This document shows, piece by piece, positions 1 to 8,928 of a DNA stretch of 15,591 bases. Positions within the stretch are counted from its first letter, which is position 1. Each line of letters starts with the position of its first letter. The notes below the pieces were generated by a model that did not search any database, was not told the DNA's origin, and saw only the letters and a program-made list of their open reading frames with translations. The position numbers and the translations under genes are program-made. This DNA comes from Dictyocoela muelleri (Eukaryota; Microsporidia): assembly GCA_016256075.1 (NCBI GenBank), contig SDVU01000166.1, positions 3,167 through 18,757 of the forward strand, read 5' to 3'.

Positions 1-192
1 TATAGAAATATAGTATTATAGAAATATAGTATTATAGAAATATAGTATTATAGAAATATAGTATTATAGAAATATAGTATTATAGAAATATAGCATTATA
101 GAAATATAGTATTATAGAAATAAGTATTATAGAAATTAGTATTATAGAAATATAGTATTATAGAAATATAGTATTATAGAAATATAGTATTA
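1..192. repeat. 16-bp tandem array (TATAGAAATATAGTAT)
   Basis: About 12 head-to-tail copies of TATAGAAATATAGTAT run from the window edge to about 192, with a few one-base variants and 15-bp units near 120-145. The array may extend beyond the window. The last copy runs directly into TAATATACATTTG, the same junction that follows the single copy of this 16-mer at 10273-10288 inside a SINE-like repeat. The array is therefore read as an expansion of a motif internal to that repeat family. Confidence 0.95.
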
Positions 193-361
193 ATATACAT
201 TTGTTTAAAGGTATAACTAATTAAGAGCTGATCTGTTAAAATGAAACATAACGACTCTCTTAATTGTTTGAAGCATCTAAGCGAAAAAGAAGTGAAATTA
301 AAAAATTTATACAAACACTATAATTAACTGTATCCTGCTGAGCCATTGATAAAACTGTATG
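193..361 (+). repeat. SINE-1 family copy, body and 3' end
   Basis: This stretch matches the downstream part of the repeat at 10273-10475 and also 10600-10735. Shared blocks in order are TATAACTAATTAAGA, ATGAAA, GACTCTCTTA, and a 3' end reading ATAATTAACTGTATCCTG then GAGCCATTGATAAAAC. The tRNA-like head seen in the 10153 copy is not in the window; the expanded 16-bp array lies where the sequence joining head and body would be. By-eye similarity is moderate, so the copy looks old. No protein is encoded. Confidence 0.7.
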
Positions 362-410
362 TAATTAATTTTTGAGTATCTAAGAAATAAAGTATTAATT
401 TGAACACTCA

Positions 411-690
411 AAACAAGTTCTAAAAAACAAATTTTTTAAAAAACAAATTTCTAAAAAATCAATGTTCTAAAATCAATGTTCTAAAATCAATTAAGAAGAA
501 AAATCAATGTTCTAAAATCAATGCTCTAAAATCAATGTTCTAAAAAATCAATGTTCTAAAATCAATGCTCTAAAATCAATGTTATAAAATCAATGTTATA
601 AAATCAATTAAAAAGAAAAAACAATGTTCTAAAAAACAAAGTTCTAAAAAACAAAGTTCTAAAAAACAAAGTTCTAAAAAACACTTTTTT
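411..690. repeat. 14-15 bp tandem array (GTTCTAAAATCAAT and variants)
   Basis: About 18 units of GTTCTAAAATCAAT or the sister form GTTCTAAAAAACAAA are packed here, with GCTC and GTTAT variants. AATCAATTAA(G/A)AAGAAAAA interrupts the array twice, which hints at a higher-order unit. It ends about 160 bases beyond the stop of the MYG1 gene and shows no coding potential. It is unrelated to the 16-bp array next to it. Confidence 0.9.
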
Positions 691-851
691 TATCCGGATT
701 GAGAACTTTGAGTAATTTCAACATGTATTAAAATTGTAGAAATTTTGAAAAACATTACAACTTGACTGAGGATATTAAAAATAAATAAACAATTTAGACA
801 AAATAAAATAATTAAAACCAAATAAACTTACAATTTAAACTAATAAAGTAA

Positions 852-857
852 TTTATT
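852..857 (-). promoter_or_regulatory. AATAAA overlapping the MYG1 stop codon
   Basis: On the minus strand the last codons read AAA TAA followed by A, so a canonical AATAAA polyadenylation hexamer overlaps the stop. The eRF3 gene has the same hexamer in the same register at its stop (10935-10940). In DNA this AT-rich a single case could be chance; the shared position makes a real 3'-end signal somewhat more likely. Confidence 0.4.
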
Positions 858-1977
858 TTCGATCCTTCAAAGACATCTCACACATTTTGATCGCACTTTC
901 CAAACTTTTAGCACCTCCGGTAAATCCACTCGCATGCACAAAATTTGCATCATTCAAACCAGTCAATTTTTGCAACTTATCACCATTAATACCTCTCCAC
1001 TCTTCTTTTAAAGGAACTTTCGTCTCAAAAGAGAATCTTGAGACTCTCATTGAATATATCCTACAATCCTTCTCACTTTTATAAATAACAAAACAAATAT
1101 CTTTCTTGTAATAATCATTTAAAATGAATAGAACATCCAAACTACAATGGTCTTTTTTCTCGAGTACCAAAATTTTTTCATTCAAATTAATAACTTCATT
1201 CATTTTAACTTCATCCGAATTTTTATCAAAAACTTTTTGTTCTTCCTTTAATTTATCGAAATAATCGTTAAAAACTTTATCGGCATTAATTAATTCAGTA
1301 GCCCATCCTTCTAACTTGTTTTTTAAATATCTTTTTAAGTCTTGCTTGACAATCTTTAGAGCCTCTTTAAATCCATTTCTTGAATTATTCAAAGTTGATA
1401 CAATATTTCCAAGTGTTCTTATACGACATTTAGAAACGTTACCAGGAGAAATATCAAGAATTTTATAAATAGATTCTTTATCGTTTAATCCGTCTTTAGA
1501 ATTACCTTTTAAATCTTCATTATTTAAATATTCATTATTTAAATCTTCATTATTAAAATCTTTATTGTCATCAAACCTGTCTTGTCTAATAACATTCTCA
1601 ATATTAATTCCATTGTCAATAGCATCAGCATATTTAAAATACTCATCATATACTTCATAATAGATCAAATTGAAAAACTTATGATTTTCATTGACATTAA
1701 AAATTTTAAACAAGTCTCGATAAAAATGACGATAAATTAAACCAGAACTGCTAAGTTTAACATTTATAATTGTTTCATCAAAGCCTCTTTGATGATGGTC
1801 AAATCGTAATTTTGTCGGATCATAGGTTGATCCGACGTCGTATACTATGTCACCTGTATTTATTTCATCCATATCGCGTGTTCTTTTTATGCAAGCAGTT
1901 GGATATATCAATTTTAAAATTGCGGTGCTTATTATTTCATCTAGATGAAATGAGCCATTATGGGTTATTAAAAGCAT
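853..1977 (-). CDS. MYG1: MYG1-family exonuclease (UPF0160, DHH-like)
   Basis: The 374-residue product is a MYG1/UPF0160 protein. Characterised members are metal-dependent 3'-5' RNA exonucleases placed in nucleus and mitochondria. Motifs run in family order: THNGSFHLDE (residues 5-14), YDVGSTYDPTKLRFDHHQRGF region (46-66, with DHH at 60-62), KLSSSGLIYRHF (74-85), DAIDNG (118-123), and the C-terminal EEWRG (325-329) and FVHASGFTGG (346-355). The expected metal-binding His and Asp residues are present. Length is near the family norm despite an Asn/Asp/Glu-rich insertion at about 132-168. The start is the first Met, six residues before the first motif, and lies directly behind a CCC motif. No intron or organelle-targeting presequence is visible. 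Microsporidian mitosomes lack a genome, so a mitochondrial RNA role is unlikely here; that is inference. Confidence 0.95.
   Translation of the reverse strand: MLLITHNGSFHLDEIISTAILKLIYPTACIKRTRDMDEINTGDIVYDVGSTYDPTKLRFDHHQRGFDETIINVKLSSSGLIYRHFYRDLFKIFNVNENHKFFNLIYYEVYDEYFKYADAIDNGINIENVIRQDRFDDNKDFNNEDLNNEYLNNEDLKGNSKDGLNDKESIYKILDISPGNVSKCRIRTLGNIVSTLNNSRNGFKEALKIVKQDLKRYLKNKLEGWATELINADKVFNDYFDKLKEEQKVFDKNSDEVKMNEVINLNEKILVLEKKDHCSLDVLFILNDYYKKDICFVIYKSEKDCRIYSMRVSRFSFETKVPLKEEWRGINGDKLQKLTGLNDANFVHASGFTGGAKSLESAIKMCEMSLKDRK
1511..1560 (-). repeat. In-frame 15-bp repeat in MYG1
   Basis: Three units of about AAATCTTCATTATTT (plus-strand reading) encode NNEDL-NNEYL-NNEDL at residues 142-156. 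A 15-base period keeps the frame. The repeat lies in a surface-loop-like insertion between the DAIDNG motif and the central part of the protein, so its copy number may vary without loss of function. Confidence 0.85.
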
Positions 1978-1985
1978 GGGGTGGT
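1978..1985 (-). promoter_or_regulatory. CCC-like start motif of MYG1
   Basis: Read on the gene strand, the bases before the ATG are ACCACCCC with no spacer. A C-rich run just upstream of the start codon is the known microsporidian CCC-like signal and fixes the start choice here. In this AT-rich DNA such a run stands out. Confidence 0.7.
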
Positions 1986-2058
1986 AGTTTTTATTTTTAA
2001 AAAAATATTTTAAAAATTAAGATGATTAGGCGTTGGTTTAGAATATTTCAACTTAAAT

Positions 2059-2140
2059 TATAAAGACTTATAAAGACTTATAAAGACTTATAAAGACTTA
2101 TAAAGACTTATAAAGACTTATAAAGACTTATAAAGACTAT
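2059..2140. repeat. 10-bp tandem array (TAAAGACTTA)
   Basis: Eight perfect or near-perfect copies of TAAAGACTTA sit about 80 bases upstream of the MYG1 start. The near-identity of the copies suggests recent expansion or recent homogenisation. A 10-base period is close to one helical turn, so every copy presents the same face of the DNA. Whether it affects MYG1 transcription is unknown. Confidence 0.95.
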
Positions 2141-2261
2141 AAAATAAGAATCCACTTATTACTTTATTAGATAAATATCATAATTTTATTTAATACTTTT
2201 TCTTAACATATTATTTTTTTTATTATAAAAATTATTTGACAAACATAAAAATGATCCTTTT

Positions 2262-2428
2262 AAAAATAGATGTCACGCGCGGAGCGCGTGACCTATGTTA
2301 AATGCCAGACTATGCTGACCGCGCGACATTTTTATATTATTTTTTATATTATATATTATATTTTTATTTTCTAATATTTTTCTATTTTTTTGCATCAAAT
2401 AGAGTCGAACCCAGATAATTCAAACTGA
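2262..2428 (-). repeat. SINE-2 copy, 3' portion (split by Merlin A)
   Basis: On the minus strand this reads ATTATCTGGGTTCGACTC, with a pol III B box GGGTTCGACTC (plus coordinates 2402-2412), then TTTGATGCA, an AT-rich stretch, and a GC-rich end near 2272-2330. The same order occurs on the plus strand at 9778-9950. The matching 5' head, with the A box, lies at 8929-8985 on the far side of the Merlin A insertion. Only the tRNA-like end aligns well; the GC-rich ends match loosely. Confidence 0.65.
2272..2292. repeat. GC-rich perfect hairpin
   Basis: GTCACGCGC-GGA-GCGCGTGAC is a perfect 9-bp inverted repeat with a 3-base loop in otherwise AT-rich DNA. It sits at the distal end of the SINE-2 copy. 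The other SINE-2 copy has a comparable but imperfect GC-rich patch at 9928-9946. Confidence 0.9.
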
Positions 2429-2557
2429 GGCGCAACCGTAAAATTTTGGATTTTTTTAGAAAAAAAAATTATAAAAAAATCCCAAAATTTACGCATAAGG
2501 TATTCAACCCCTTATGAATAATAAAATATTTAATGTTTATGATGAAATATTTATTTA

Positions 2558-2660
2558 AATGAAAAAAAAATTCAATTTTTAAATCAATTCGGCGTATTTA
2601 GAAACATTGAGGAATGTGAAAGATGTGGAAAAATGTCCAAAATTAGGAAGAGATATGTGG
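2558..2660 (+). pseudogene. Merlin A transposase, N-terminal fragment
   Basis: One frame reads EKKIQFLNQFGVFRNIEE then CERCGKM. This matches the usual start of Merlin/IS1016-type transposases, in which a short helical lead (...FLQKYGV...) is followed by a CxxCG zinc-knuckle half. No ATG is seen in this frame, so the true start is lost or not recognised. The match stops at about 2655-2660, where the inverted repeat of element B begins; the gene resumes near 7756. Confidence 0.65.
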
Positions 2661-2824
2661 AGCTTGTGTGTATATTAAGGGAAAATGGATGGTGTACTTT
2701 TTTTATAAAAAAACCCTTTAGAAAAAAATAAAAAATGTTCTTTTTAAAATTAATTAATTAAAATACCAAATACTCTATTAAAAATTAATAAAAATATCGA
2801 ATGCTCCTTCCTTTTCATTTCTAT

Positions 2825-3330
2825 TTAGAATGAATATAGCATATATAAAGATACCAATTTCTTTGTTCTATTCCTAAAAGAAATTCCTTTATTTATACCT
2901 GACCAACAACCTTCAATAGTGTTTATATGAACACCGTTTAATTGGTTAACAAATTCCACACTATGATTCACTCTGAAATGACCGGAAAAATGTTGGTCTA
3001 AATTACTATACCCTCGCCAACCATCAGAAAAAAATGCCCGAGTCTGGATTAACGTGGTAGCTTAAGAAATAAATGAGGGTCTCTGAGTTTCGCTGAGAAC
3101 ATTTTTGAGAATTATTCTTCTTGAATACGTTCTTTCCACTGCTCCAAGTATCAAAACTACTTCATCTACATGCCCTCTCTCATACTTACACTTTCAAAAC
3201 TTGGACTCATCAATCTCAAAAATAATATCTTCTCCCCCTTCTGTCTTACTCGTTGATAATACTTATCAATTATATTCATAATTTATTTTTTTTCAAAATA
3301 CTGTAAATTTGATATCTCGATATTTCTAGC
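2825..3330 (-). pseudogene. Merlin B transposase, C-terminal part (ISXO2-like DDE)
   Basis: The minus strand reads IIFEIDESKF (first catalytic Asp), KYERGHVDEVVLILGAVERT, then FFSDGWRGYSNL (second Asp), FRVNHSVEFVNQLNG and HINTIEGCW (catalytic Glu), and ends SFRNRTKKLVSLYMLYSF-stop at 2825. This is the ISXO2/IS1016 DDE fold in family order. In-frame stops lie at 3194-3196, right after DESKF, and at 3062-3064. There is a frame change upstream of the first Asp. The gene is dead. Its N-terminal part is at 7401-7671. Confidence 0.88.
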
Positions 3331-3611
3331 TGTTGTGCTCCGAAATTAGAGCCAACTTGATAATATCTCTGTGAAAAGTAGAAATAGAATAAGTACCTTG
3401 TTTAGAAAGCGGAGAACTCGCTAATAGTTTGTTAAAATAATGAAAAAAATTTTATATCGCTGAACATAATATTTATTTAACTATTTTTCATAAATACTTT
3501 TTTAAAAAATAAAAAACTAATCATATTCAAACTAATCTCCTTTCAAGTAAAAGGGTGAAAGGTTTATCCAATAAAGTCACCTAATTTATCATTGTTGTGA
3601 TACTCACAACA
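3331..3611 (-). repeat. LTR of element C (3' LTR in element orientation)
   Basis: A 281-bp repeat bounded by TGTTGTG and CACAACA. It matches 7121-7400 with roughly 26 differences by eye, including one indel. The adjoining internal sequence, read on the minus strand, is GAAGGGGCATAA, a purine-rich stretch where a polypurine tract is expected. Confidence 0.93.
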
Positions 3612-6600
3612 TTATGCCCCTTCAAAAAAATGGCTTTAAGTTTTTGATGTTAATTCTAAAAATACCGTTTGTTTTTATTAATATCTACGAAATTGTGATT
3701 ATCATGGATTTTATAAATAGTAAACGGTCCGATGTATAAATTTTTATTCTTTCCATATTCGTTGTTACACACCAATACCTGTTCACATGTTTTATATTCA
3801 AAATTTTTTCTTTTTGAATTGATTTTATTCATTGTAACCTTTTTAGCGTTTTCATCTCTGTTAGAATTTTTTTAAAAGATCTGTATTTTTATTTTGAAAA
3901 GCTAAAATAACATTGTTGGGAATTTCTTTAATTACTGTATTGTAACAGCAATTAAAATCATTGTGCTTTTATATATCACAGATTTTATGTTATGTTTTTC
4001 ATAATTTTCATTAGTATTATAATGGTTTTGTTCAATCTTTCTGATATTCCGTTACACGATGGATTATAAGGTGATGTTGTTAAATATTTTATGTTTTATT
4101 CTTTAAGAAATAATTCGAAGGTGTGGGTTACATATTGTCGCTCATTGTCTGATATATTTTGTTTGGATATATGTATTTTTTTAAATTTTTTTAAATTCTA
4201 AAATAAGACTTTTTGAAGAAATATCAGATAATCATATATTTCAGTTATTCTCGAAAATATATTCCTTTTTGTTAATAGAGAAAATTTTGCATTTTTAGGC
4301 GATCTTTGATATTCGCGATTTTTAAAAGGCTCTTTTATGTCTGTAGATAATTTTTCAAAAGGTTTATTAGAAATAAAAATTCCTTCTATTTTTCCTAAAT
4401 AATTTTTTGTATAAGTATTTCTTTGGCAATTCATACGTGATTTTAATCAGTTTTTCACATATTTATATTTTAAATTTACCACAGTTGAGAGAACTTTTCC
4501 AAGTCCTAAATATGCCTGGGTGACCCATCCTTTCGAGATAACTTAAAATTTCAGAGTAATTCAAATTTTTCAAAGATATGGTAGAAAGTCGGGATAATGT
4601 ATCAACAACTATATTCTTACCCCTTCAATGTGAGTAATTTAATGTTGTATCTACTTAAAAATTCATTCCATCTATGAATCATTGATGATGGATCTTTAGT
4701 TTCAAATGTAATATTTTTATTGTCTGTTCTGATAATAACATTATGATTAAATAGTATTGTATTTAATCGAACAAAGGTTTTGTATATTTCAAAAAACTCC
4801 TTTTATACAATTGAATATTTTTCTTCTGTATCATTCAGTTTATGACTATATAGTGCTATTATTTTCAGGTTGATATATAAAACCATCTATAGCAATATAA
4901 AAAAGCGCCTGTATCGATATAAATATCCTTTTACAAATTTGGATATGCTAATTTTGGTTGAGTTTTATCTCTTCTATATCTTTTTTAGTTCAAATTCATC
5001 ATTCATGTCACATTTGTATGGTTGTTTTCTTTTAATCTTGAGGTTAAGAAAATCTAATTTCTAGATATGTTGCGTAAATATGATCGAAACCAATTTATAA
5101 AGCCTAAAATCTGTTGAGGTTTTCGTTTTTTTGGTAATTCGAGTTTTTTATGTTCTTTAATTTTATATAAGTTAAGAGAGAAACCATTCTTATTTATTAT
5201 ATGCCCATAATATTCTTTTTTTAAAAAAAATTTGCATTTACATTTATTGCGAGTCAATCCCACGTCGTATAATAATTTTCATTCGATTCGAGATATTTCA
5301 GCTGTTCTTCTTCATTTTGACTAAAAATCAAAATATCATCTAAGTATAATTTTACATAATCTAATTCACCAAGTATGTTATTCATTGCTCTCTGGAAAGA
5401 TCGTGGGGTTATGAGACCGAATAGCATACTTAAAAATTAAAAATGGTCGTTTAGGAGTGAGAATGATGTGTATTTTATAGAATACGGATCCATTTAAATC
5501 TGATGATAACCCGGATTTAAATTTAATGTCCTATCTATTTTTGATTTATGAAAATCAATTAAGCAATCTTCGATATTTTGGCTTAGATAAACCTCTTTTT
5601 TCGAGCTAATATTTAACTTAGAATAGTCTACGTCTAATCTTAAATTTCCGTTTTTCTTTGGAATAAGAAAGGCCGGTGAACAATATAAAAAATTTGATTT
5701 TCTGGTAATGTTGATTTTAAGCAAAGAATTTATCATTTCTTTGCTTTTTATTCTTAGATTAAAAGGCGTTGGATAAATCTTACTCTAATAACTGGTTCAG
5801 ATTTTAGTAAAATTTTGTGTTTGAATCAATTGAACTTACCAATTTCTTCTTTAGGATTAAATTTTTAATTAAAGTTTTTTCATTTCTGTTGTTCCTTATT
5901 GATCATTATTTTTGAGTCAGATTGTGGTTTTGTTTAACATTCTGATAATTATAATGTCCTTCTATCAATCCTAATGCACTGGACCATAGTCGATATTTCC
6001 TTGTTTTTCATCAAAAAATCAGCACCCAAAATGATATCCTGACTTAAATTCTGTATCCCAATAAAATCCTAGAAATAACAACATTTCTAATTTAACCAAA
6101 TGTTATTATAATTTTCGACACATAACTATTCTATAATATTCTTTTGTAGCGGTTTCGTTTGTTATCGGAGGTATAGATTTTGTTATCAACCCAATACGAT
6201 TTACTAATTCCCGCGAAATTGAAGAATTTCGGCACCTGTATCGAACAAATACTGAATTTTAATTTCATTTATTTTAACTTTTAATGTAAAAAGTGGGCAT
6301 TTATTAGAAGTCGATTTATAATATAGATGTCTATCTTTTTTTGAAAGCAACGCTCTGCATTCATTTCCATTGTGATTTTTTTGACTTATGGTATTCACAC
6401 CATTTGTCACGCTGCCTACAATATTATTTGTTCGATTATTATTTTTATTAGCATAATTTTCGCAGTTAGAAAGTTTGTTATTATTAGGAGGAAAAATATT
6501 TTTAAATTTGGATTTCATCTCTTGATTTTTTGATTCATAATTTGCCAATATTACGTTCTCAATATCATCTACGTAGTTCGATATATAATTTTATTGTGTA

Positions 6601-7120
6601 TACTCTAGTTTTTTTAATGCAAATTTTGTTTTGATAGTTAACCCTTACTTAAATTTGACGTCAATATAAAATTTCCTTTCTTGTTCGGACCAATTATTAC
6701 ATTTCCGAAGTTCTTTCATATAATTTATTAAACTCTAATGAAAATAGGTGTTTCTACAAAAATGATGTTGTTTAATATTGTTTAAAGTAATTTCAATTTT
6801 TTTCGTATTTTTCATTATAGGTTTTCTGAAGTAATAAGTCTATAGCTTTAGACGGATCTGTGTATTTATCTATATAAATTCATGCTTCGCCCTTGGTAAG
6901 AACTTTTATGACACACATAGATGTACTTTTAACCCATGAGTTGCTTTTGATAAATTCCCTTAGTTTCATAGCCCAATATGATATGTTTTGAATGTTTGAA
7001 TCATCGATGATTTCAAAATTTACTAGAGTAAATATGTCTGTGTTAGGAATATTCATGTTAATAAATTGATATTCGGTGTGCACGTTGTTTTTCGGGTTAT
7101 TTACTTTTTTTGAATTAAAA

Positions 7121-7400
7121 TGTTGTGCTCCGAAATTGGAGCCAACCCGATAATATATCTTTGAATAGTAGAGATGGAATAAATACCTTGTTTAGAAAGC
7201 GGAGATCTCGCTAAGAGTTTGTTAGAAGAATGAAAAAAATTTATATCGCTAAACATAATATTTATTTAACTATTTTTCTTAAATACTTTTTTAAAAAATA
7301 AATAACTAATCATATTCAAACTAATCTCCTTTTAAGTAAAAGGGTGAAAAGTTTATCCAATCAAGTCACCAAATTCGACATTATTCTGATACTCACAACA
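7121..7400 (-). repeat. LTR of element C (5' LTR in element orientation)
   Basis: A 280-bp partner of the 3331-3611 repeat with the same terminal TGTTGTG...CACAACA. It is followed at once by CTAGC, the copy of the target site. I could not recognise a tRNA primer-binding site in the sequence adjoining it at 7100-7120. Confidence 0.93.
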
Positions 7401-7671
7401 CTAGCCATTTCTCTATCTCCATTACATTAGACTCTGAAAGCCAATATTTTAGTATGAGTAAGTTTTGGTAGTTCTTTTCAAAATTGTTAATAAAAGAAGA
7501 GGACTCAAACAGATAATATATTTTCTCACATGGCTTCCATGTACATCGTACCCGAAAAATCTTTTTAGACTTCCATGTTAATTTAGAAGAACAAAATACA
7601 CATCCTTTTACAATTAATTCACTGATTATTGAATTAAGTTTTGCTTATACAAATTTGATAGCCTCACTCAT
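7401..7671 (-). pseudogene. Merlin B transposase, N-terminal part
   Basis: From an ATG at 7669-7671 the minus strand gives MSEAIKFV, a stop at 7645-7647, then AKLNSIISELIVKG, CVFCSSKLTW, a second Cys pair region (RVRCTWKPCEK) and NYQNLLILKYWL...MEIEKWL. A CxxC knuckle followed by a helical segment is the usual N-terminus of Merlin transposases. With one CTAGC copy counted, the frame continues as EKWLEISRYQIYS into the part left of 3330, so the two halves are one gene split by the LTR element. Confidence 0.8.
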
Positions 7672-7755
7672 GAGTGTCAAGAATAGTTTTTTTTTAAAAA
7701 AAATGTACACACCTCAATTTTTGCCTTAATATTCGCACATCAACCGTGAGATGTT

Positions 7756-8814
7756 TCTAGATTAAATTCATATTTTTATTTTTGCAAAATTTGTCGTATA
7801 AAAACGCAATTTGTCCAAAAATACTTATACATGGTTTTAAAAAGCCTTCATTTGTTTTTTTAGGTATATATATATGCATTTTCGGCAAATTTTGATTGTT
7901 GCCGTTTTGAGTTGTTGACTGGAATAAATTCAAAAACAACATATAACTTAAATAAAATAATTTTTGAAACAATTAAAAGAAAGCGTACTGAAATATTTTG
8001 TAACATAGGGGGAGAAAGAATTTATGTTCAAGTTGATGAGACTGCAATTTGTCAAGGTCGGATAATTGAAAATCCATCAAGTATGCATGATGATATGGAT
8101 GCCATCCAATGGTTAATAGGCGGTGTCGAAGTTAAAGAAAACAAATTTTGTTTTTTGGAAATAGCTATTTATAGAGAGGCTACAACTATTTTATACATTT
8201 TAAATCGAAATGTATTATCGAACTCGATAATCATTTCTGATGGTTTTCCATCTTAACCTCCAGCAGTCCGACAATTTGGATCTGAACACATAATTGTACC
8301 GCATAATCAGGGTTTTACAAATGTAGATGGTTATCATACTAATTTATTGAAAATCTGGTTCTACAACGGGTATGAAACCCCCACTATAATTCAAGAAATC
8401 GTAATCCATAAGAGGAAATTTCATGATTCTAATTCTAAATAAGCGTAAAATCTCGAGTTATCTCTAGATATAATAATATAAATTCTTTTACTGCCACATA
8501 TGGAAGTAAAAGAATTTATATATTTATATCTAGAGATAACTCGAGATTTTACGCTTATTTTAAATAAGAATCATATAATTTCCTCTTATGGATTACGATT
8601 TCTTGAATTATAGTGGGGGTTCCTAACCCGTTGTAGAACCGAAAAATAATTATCACCTAAAAGTAGAATATAAAATCCGACACGGTGTTAAAAAAGAAAA
8701 TATGATAGATTTCATTTATGAATTTTATTTTAAAAAGCATTATATTAAAAAAAGAACTCCGAAATCAATATCAAATGGATTTATTGAAATTTTAAAAATA
8801 TTATTTGAATAAAA
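7756..8814 (+). pseudogene. Merlin A transposase, main part (ISXO2-like DDE)
   Basis: An open stretch from 7912 reads LTGINSKTTYNLNK, then GGERIYVQVDETAICQG (first Asp, residue 42 from 7912), DAIQWLIGGVEV, and NSIIISDGFPS (second Asp). A stop at 8254-8256 follows, after which the frame continues PPAVRQFGSEHIIVPHNQGF and GYHTN. The catalytic Glu region (IENL) is one base out of frame near 8350. The foldback element 8357-8640 interrupts the gene here. The tail resumes as NNYHLKVEYKIRHGV, ENMIDFIYEFYF and ends at a stop near 8814, a typical Merlin C-terminus. 7756-7911 holds poorly preserved N-terminal sequence. The gene differs clearly from the B transposase, so these are two subfamilies. Confidence 0.85.
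8357..8640. mobile_element. Foldback (hairpin) MITE, 284 bp
   Basis: Two 136-bp arms (8357-8492 and 8505-8640) form an almost complete palindrome around a 12-base centre. Both arms begin GGTTCTACAACGGG from their outer ends, and about 10 positions differ between them (about 93% identity by eye). There is no coding capacity. It interrupts the Merlin A transposase just before the W of the ENLW region. Flanks GAAAATCT and GAAAAATA could be a worn 8-bp target duplication, but this is not certain. The source family is not recognised. Confidence 0.9.
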
Positions 8815-8928
8815 ATTTCAACCTATTTTGTTTTTATTGTATTCTTTTATATTTTTTTATATAATTTCTAATTAATTCCTACCTTGTAGAAAAAAAATCA
8901 CAAATTTTACTGTTGCGCCTCAAACTGA

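Larger units (their letters stand above)
3331..7400 (-). mobile_element. Ty3/Gypsy-type LTR retrotransposon C (fossil)
   Basis: Both LTRs begin TGTTGTGCTCCG and end ACTCACAACA on the plus strand. The element is flanked by the 5-bp target duplication CTAGC (3326-3330 and 7401-7405), so both ends are placed to the base. Parts on the minus strand, in Ty3/Gypsy order from right to left: gag-like segment about 6880-7083; protease-like segment with a DTGAE motif in about 6204-6548; reverse transcriptase about 5054-5736; RNase H region about 4600-5050; integrase with core region about 4198-4434 and C-terminal end near 3640-3800. RT before integrase distinguishes it from Ty1/Copia. The internal region is broken in many places and encodes nothing whole. 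LTR divergence of about 9% by eye points to an old insertion; no absolute age can be given. Confidence 0.92.
2655..7753 (-). mobile_element. Merlin-type DNA transposon B, nested in A
   Basis: Imperfect inverted repeats of about 45 bp bound this element. The left one (about 2660-2707) contains ATATTAAGGGAAAATGGATG and GGTGTAC followed by T's. The right one, reverse-complemented from about 7750, contains ATATTAAGGCAAAAATTGAG and GGTGTGTACA followed by T's. Exact ends and a clean target duplication could not be fixed by eye. The single transposase gene lies on the minus strand and is cut in two by the LTR element at 3331-7400. Removing that element with one CTAGC copy leaves about 1.0 kb, a usual size for Merlin. 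Confidence 0.75.
2429..8919 (+). mobile_element. Merlin-type DNA transposon A, with nested insertions
   Basis: The ends are inverted repeats of about 28 bp: the left begins GGCGCAACCGTAAAATTT at 2429 and the right, reverse-complemented from 8919, begins GGCGCAACAGTAAAATTT; both then run into GATTTTTTT. They are flanked by a perfect 9-bp direct repeat TCAAACTGA (2420-2428 and 8920-8928). Merlin elements make 8-9 bp duplications. Both flanks belong to one SINE-2 copy, which independently confirms the insertion. The plus-strand transposase is in two parts (2558-2660 and 7756-8814), separated by element B. A 284-bp foldback element lies in the second part. The left end also carries a sub-terminal inverted repeat (2438-2457 against 2473-2492). 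The element is dead and old. Confidence 0.85.

Noticed and set aside
1-192. CRISPR array or telomere repeat at the window edge
   Set aside because: The units abut with no spacers, the organism is eukaryotic, and the unit is traced to a SINE body and not to a telomere motif.
887-2000. Small plus-strand frames at 887-1084 and 1770-2000
   Set aside because: Both lie antisense within the well-supported MYG1 gene and show no domain of their own.
3331-7400. A Ty1/Copia assignment for element C
   Set aside because: Reverse transcriptase precedes integrase in element orientation, which is the Ty3/Gypsy order.
7757-7972. A 71-codon minus-strand frame
   Set aside because: It is antisense to the N-terminal part of the Merlin A transposase and shows no motif.
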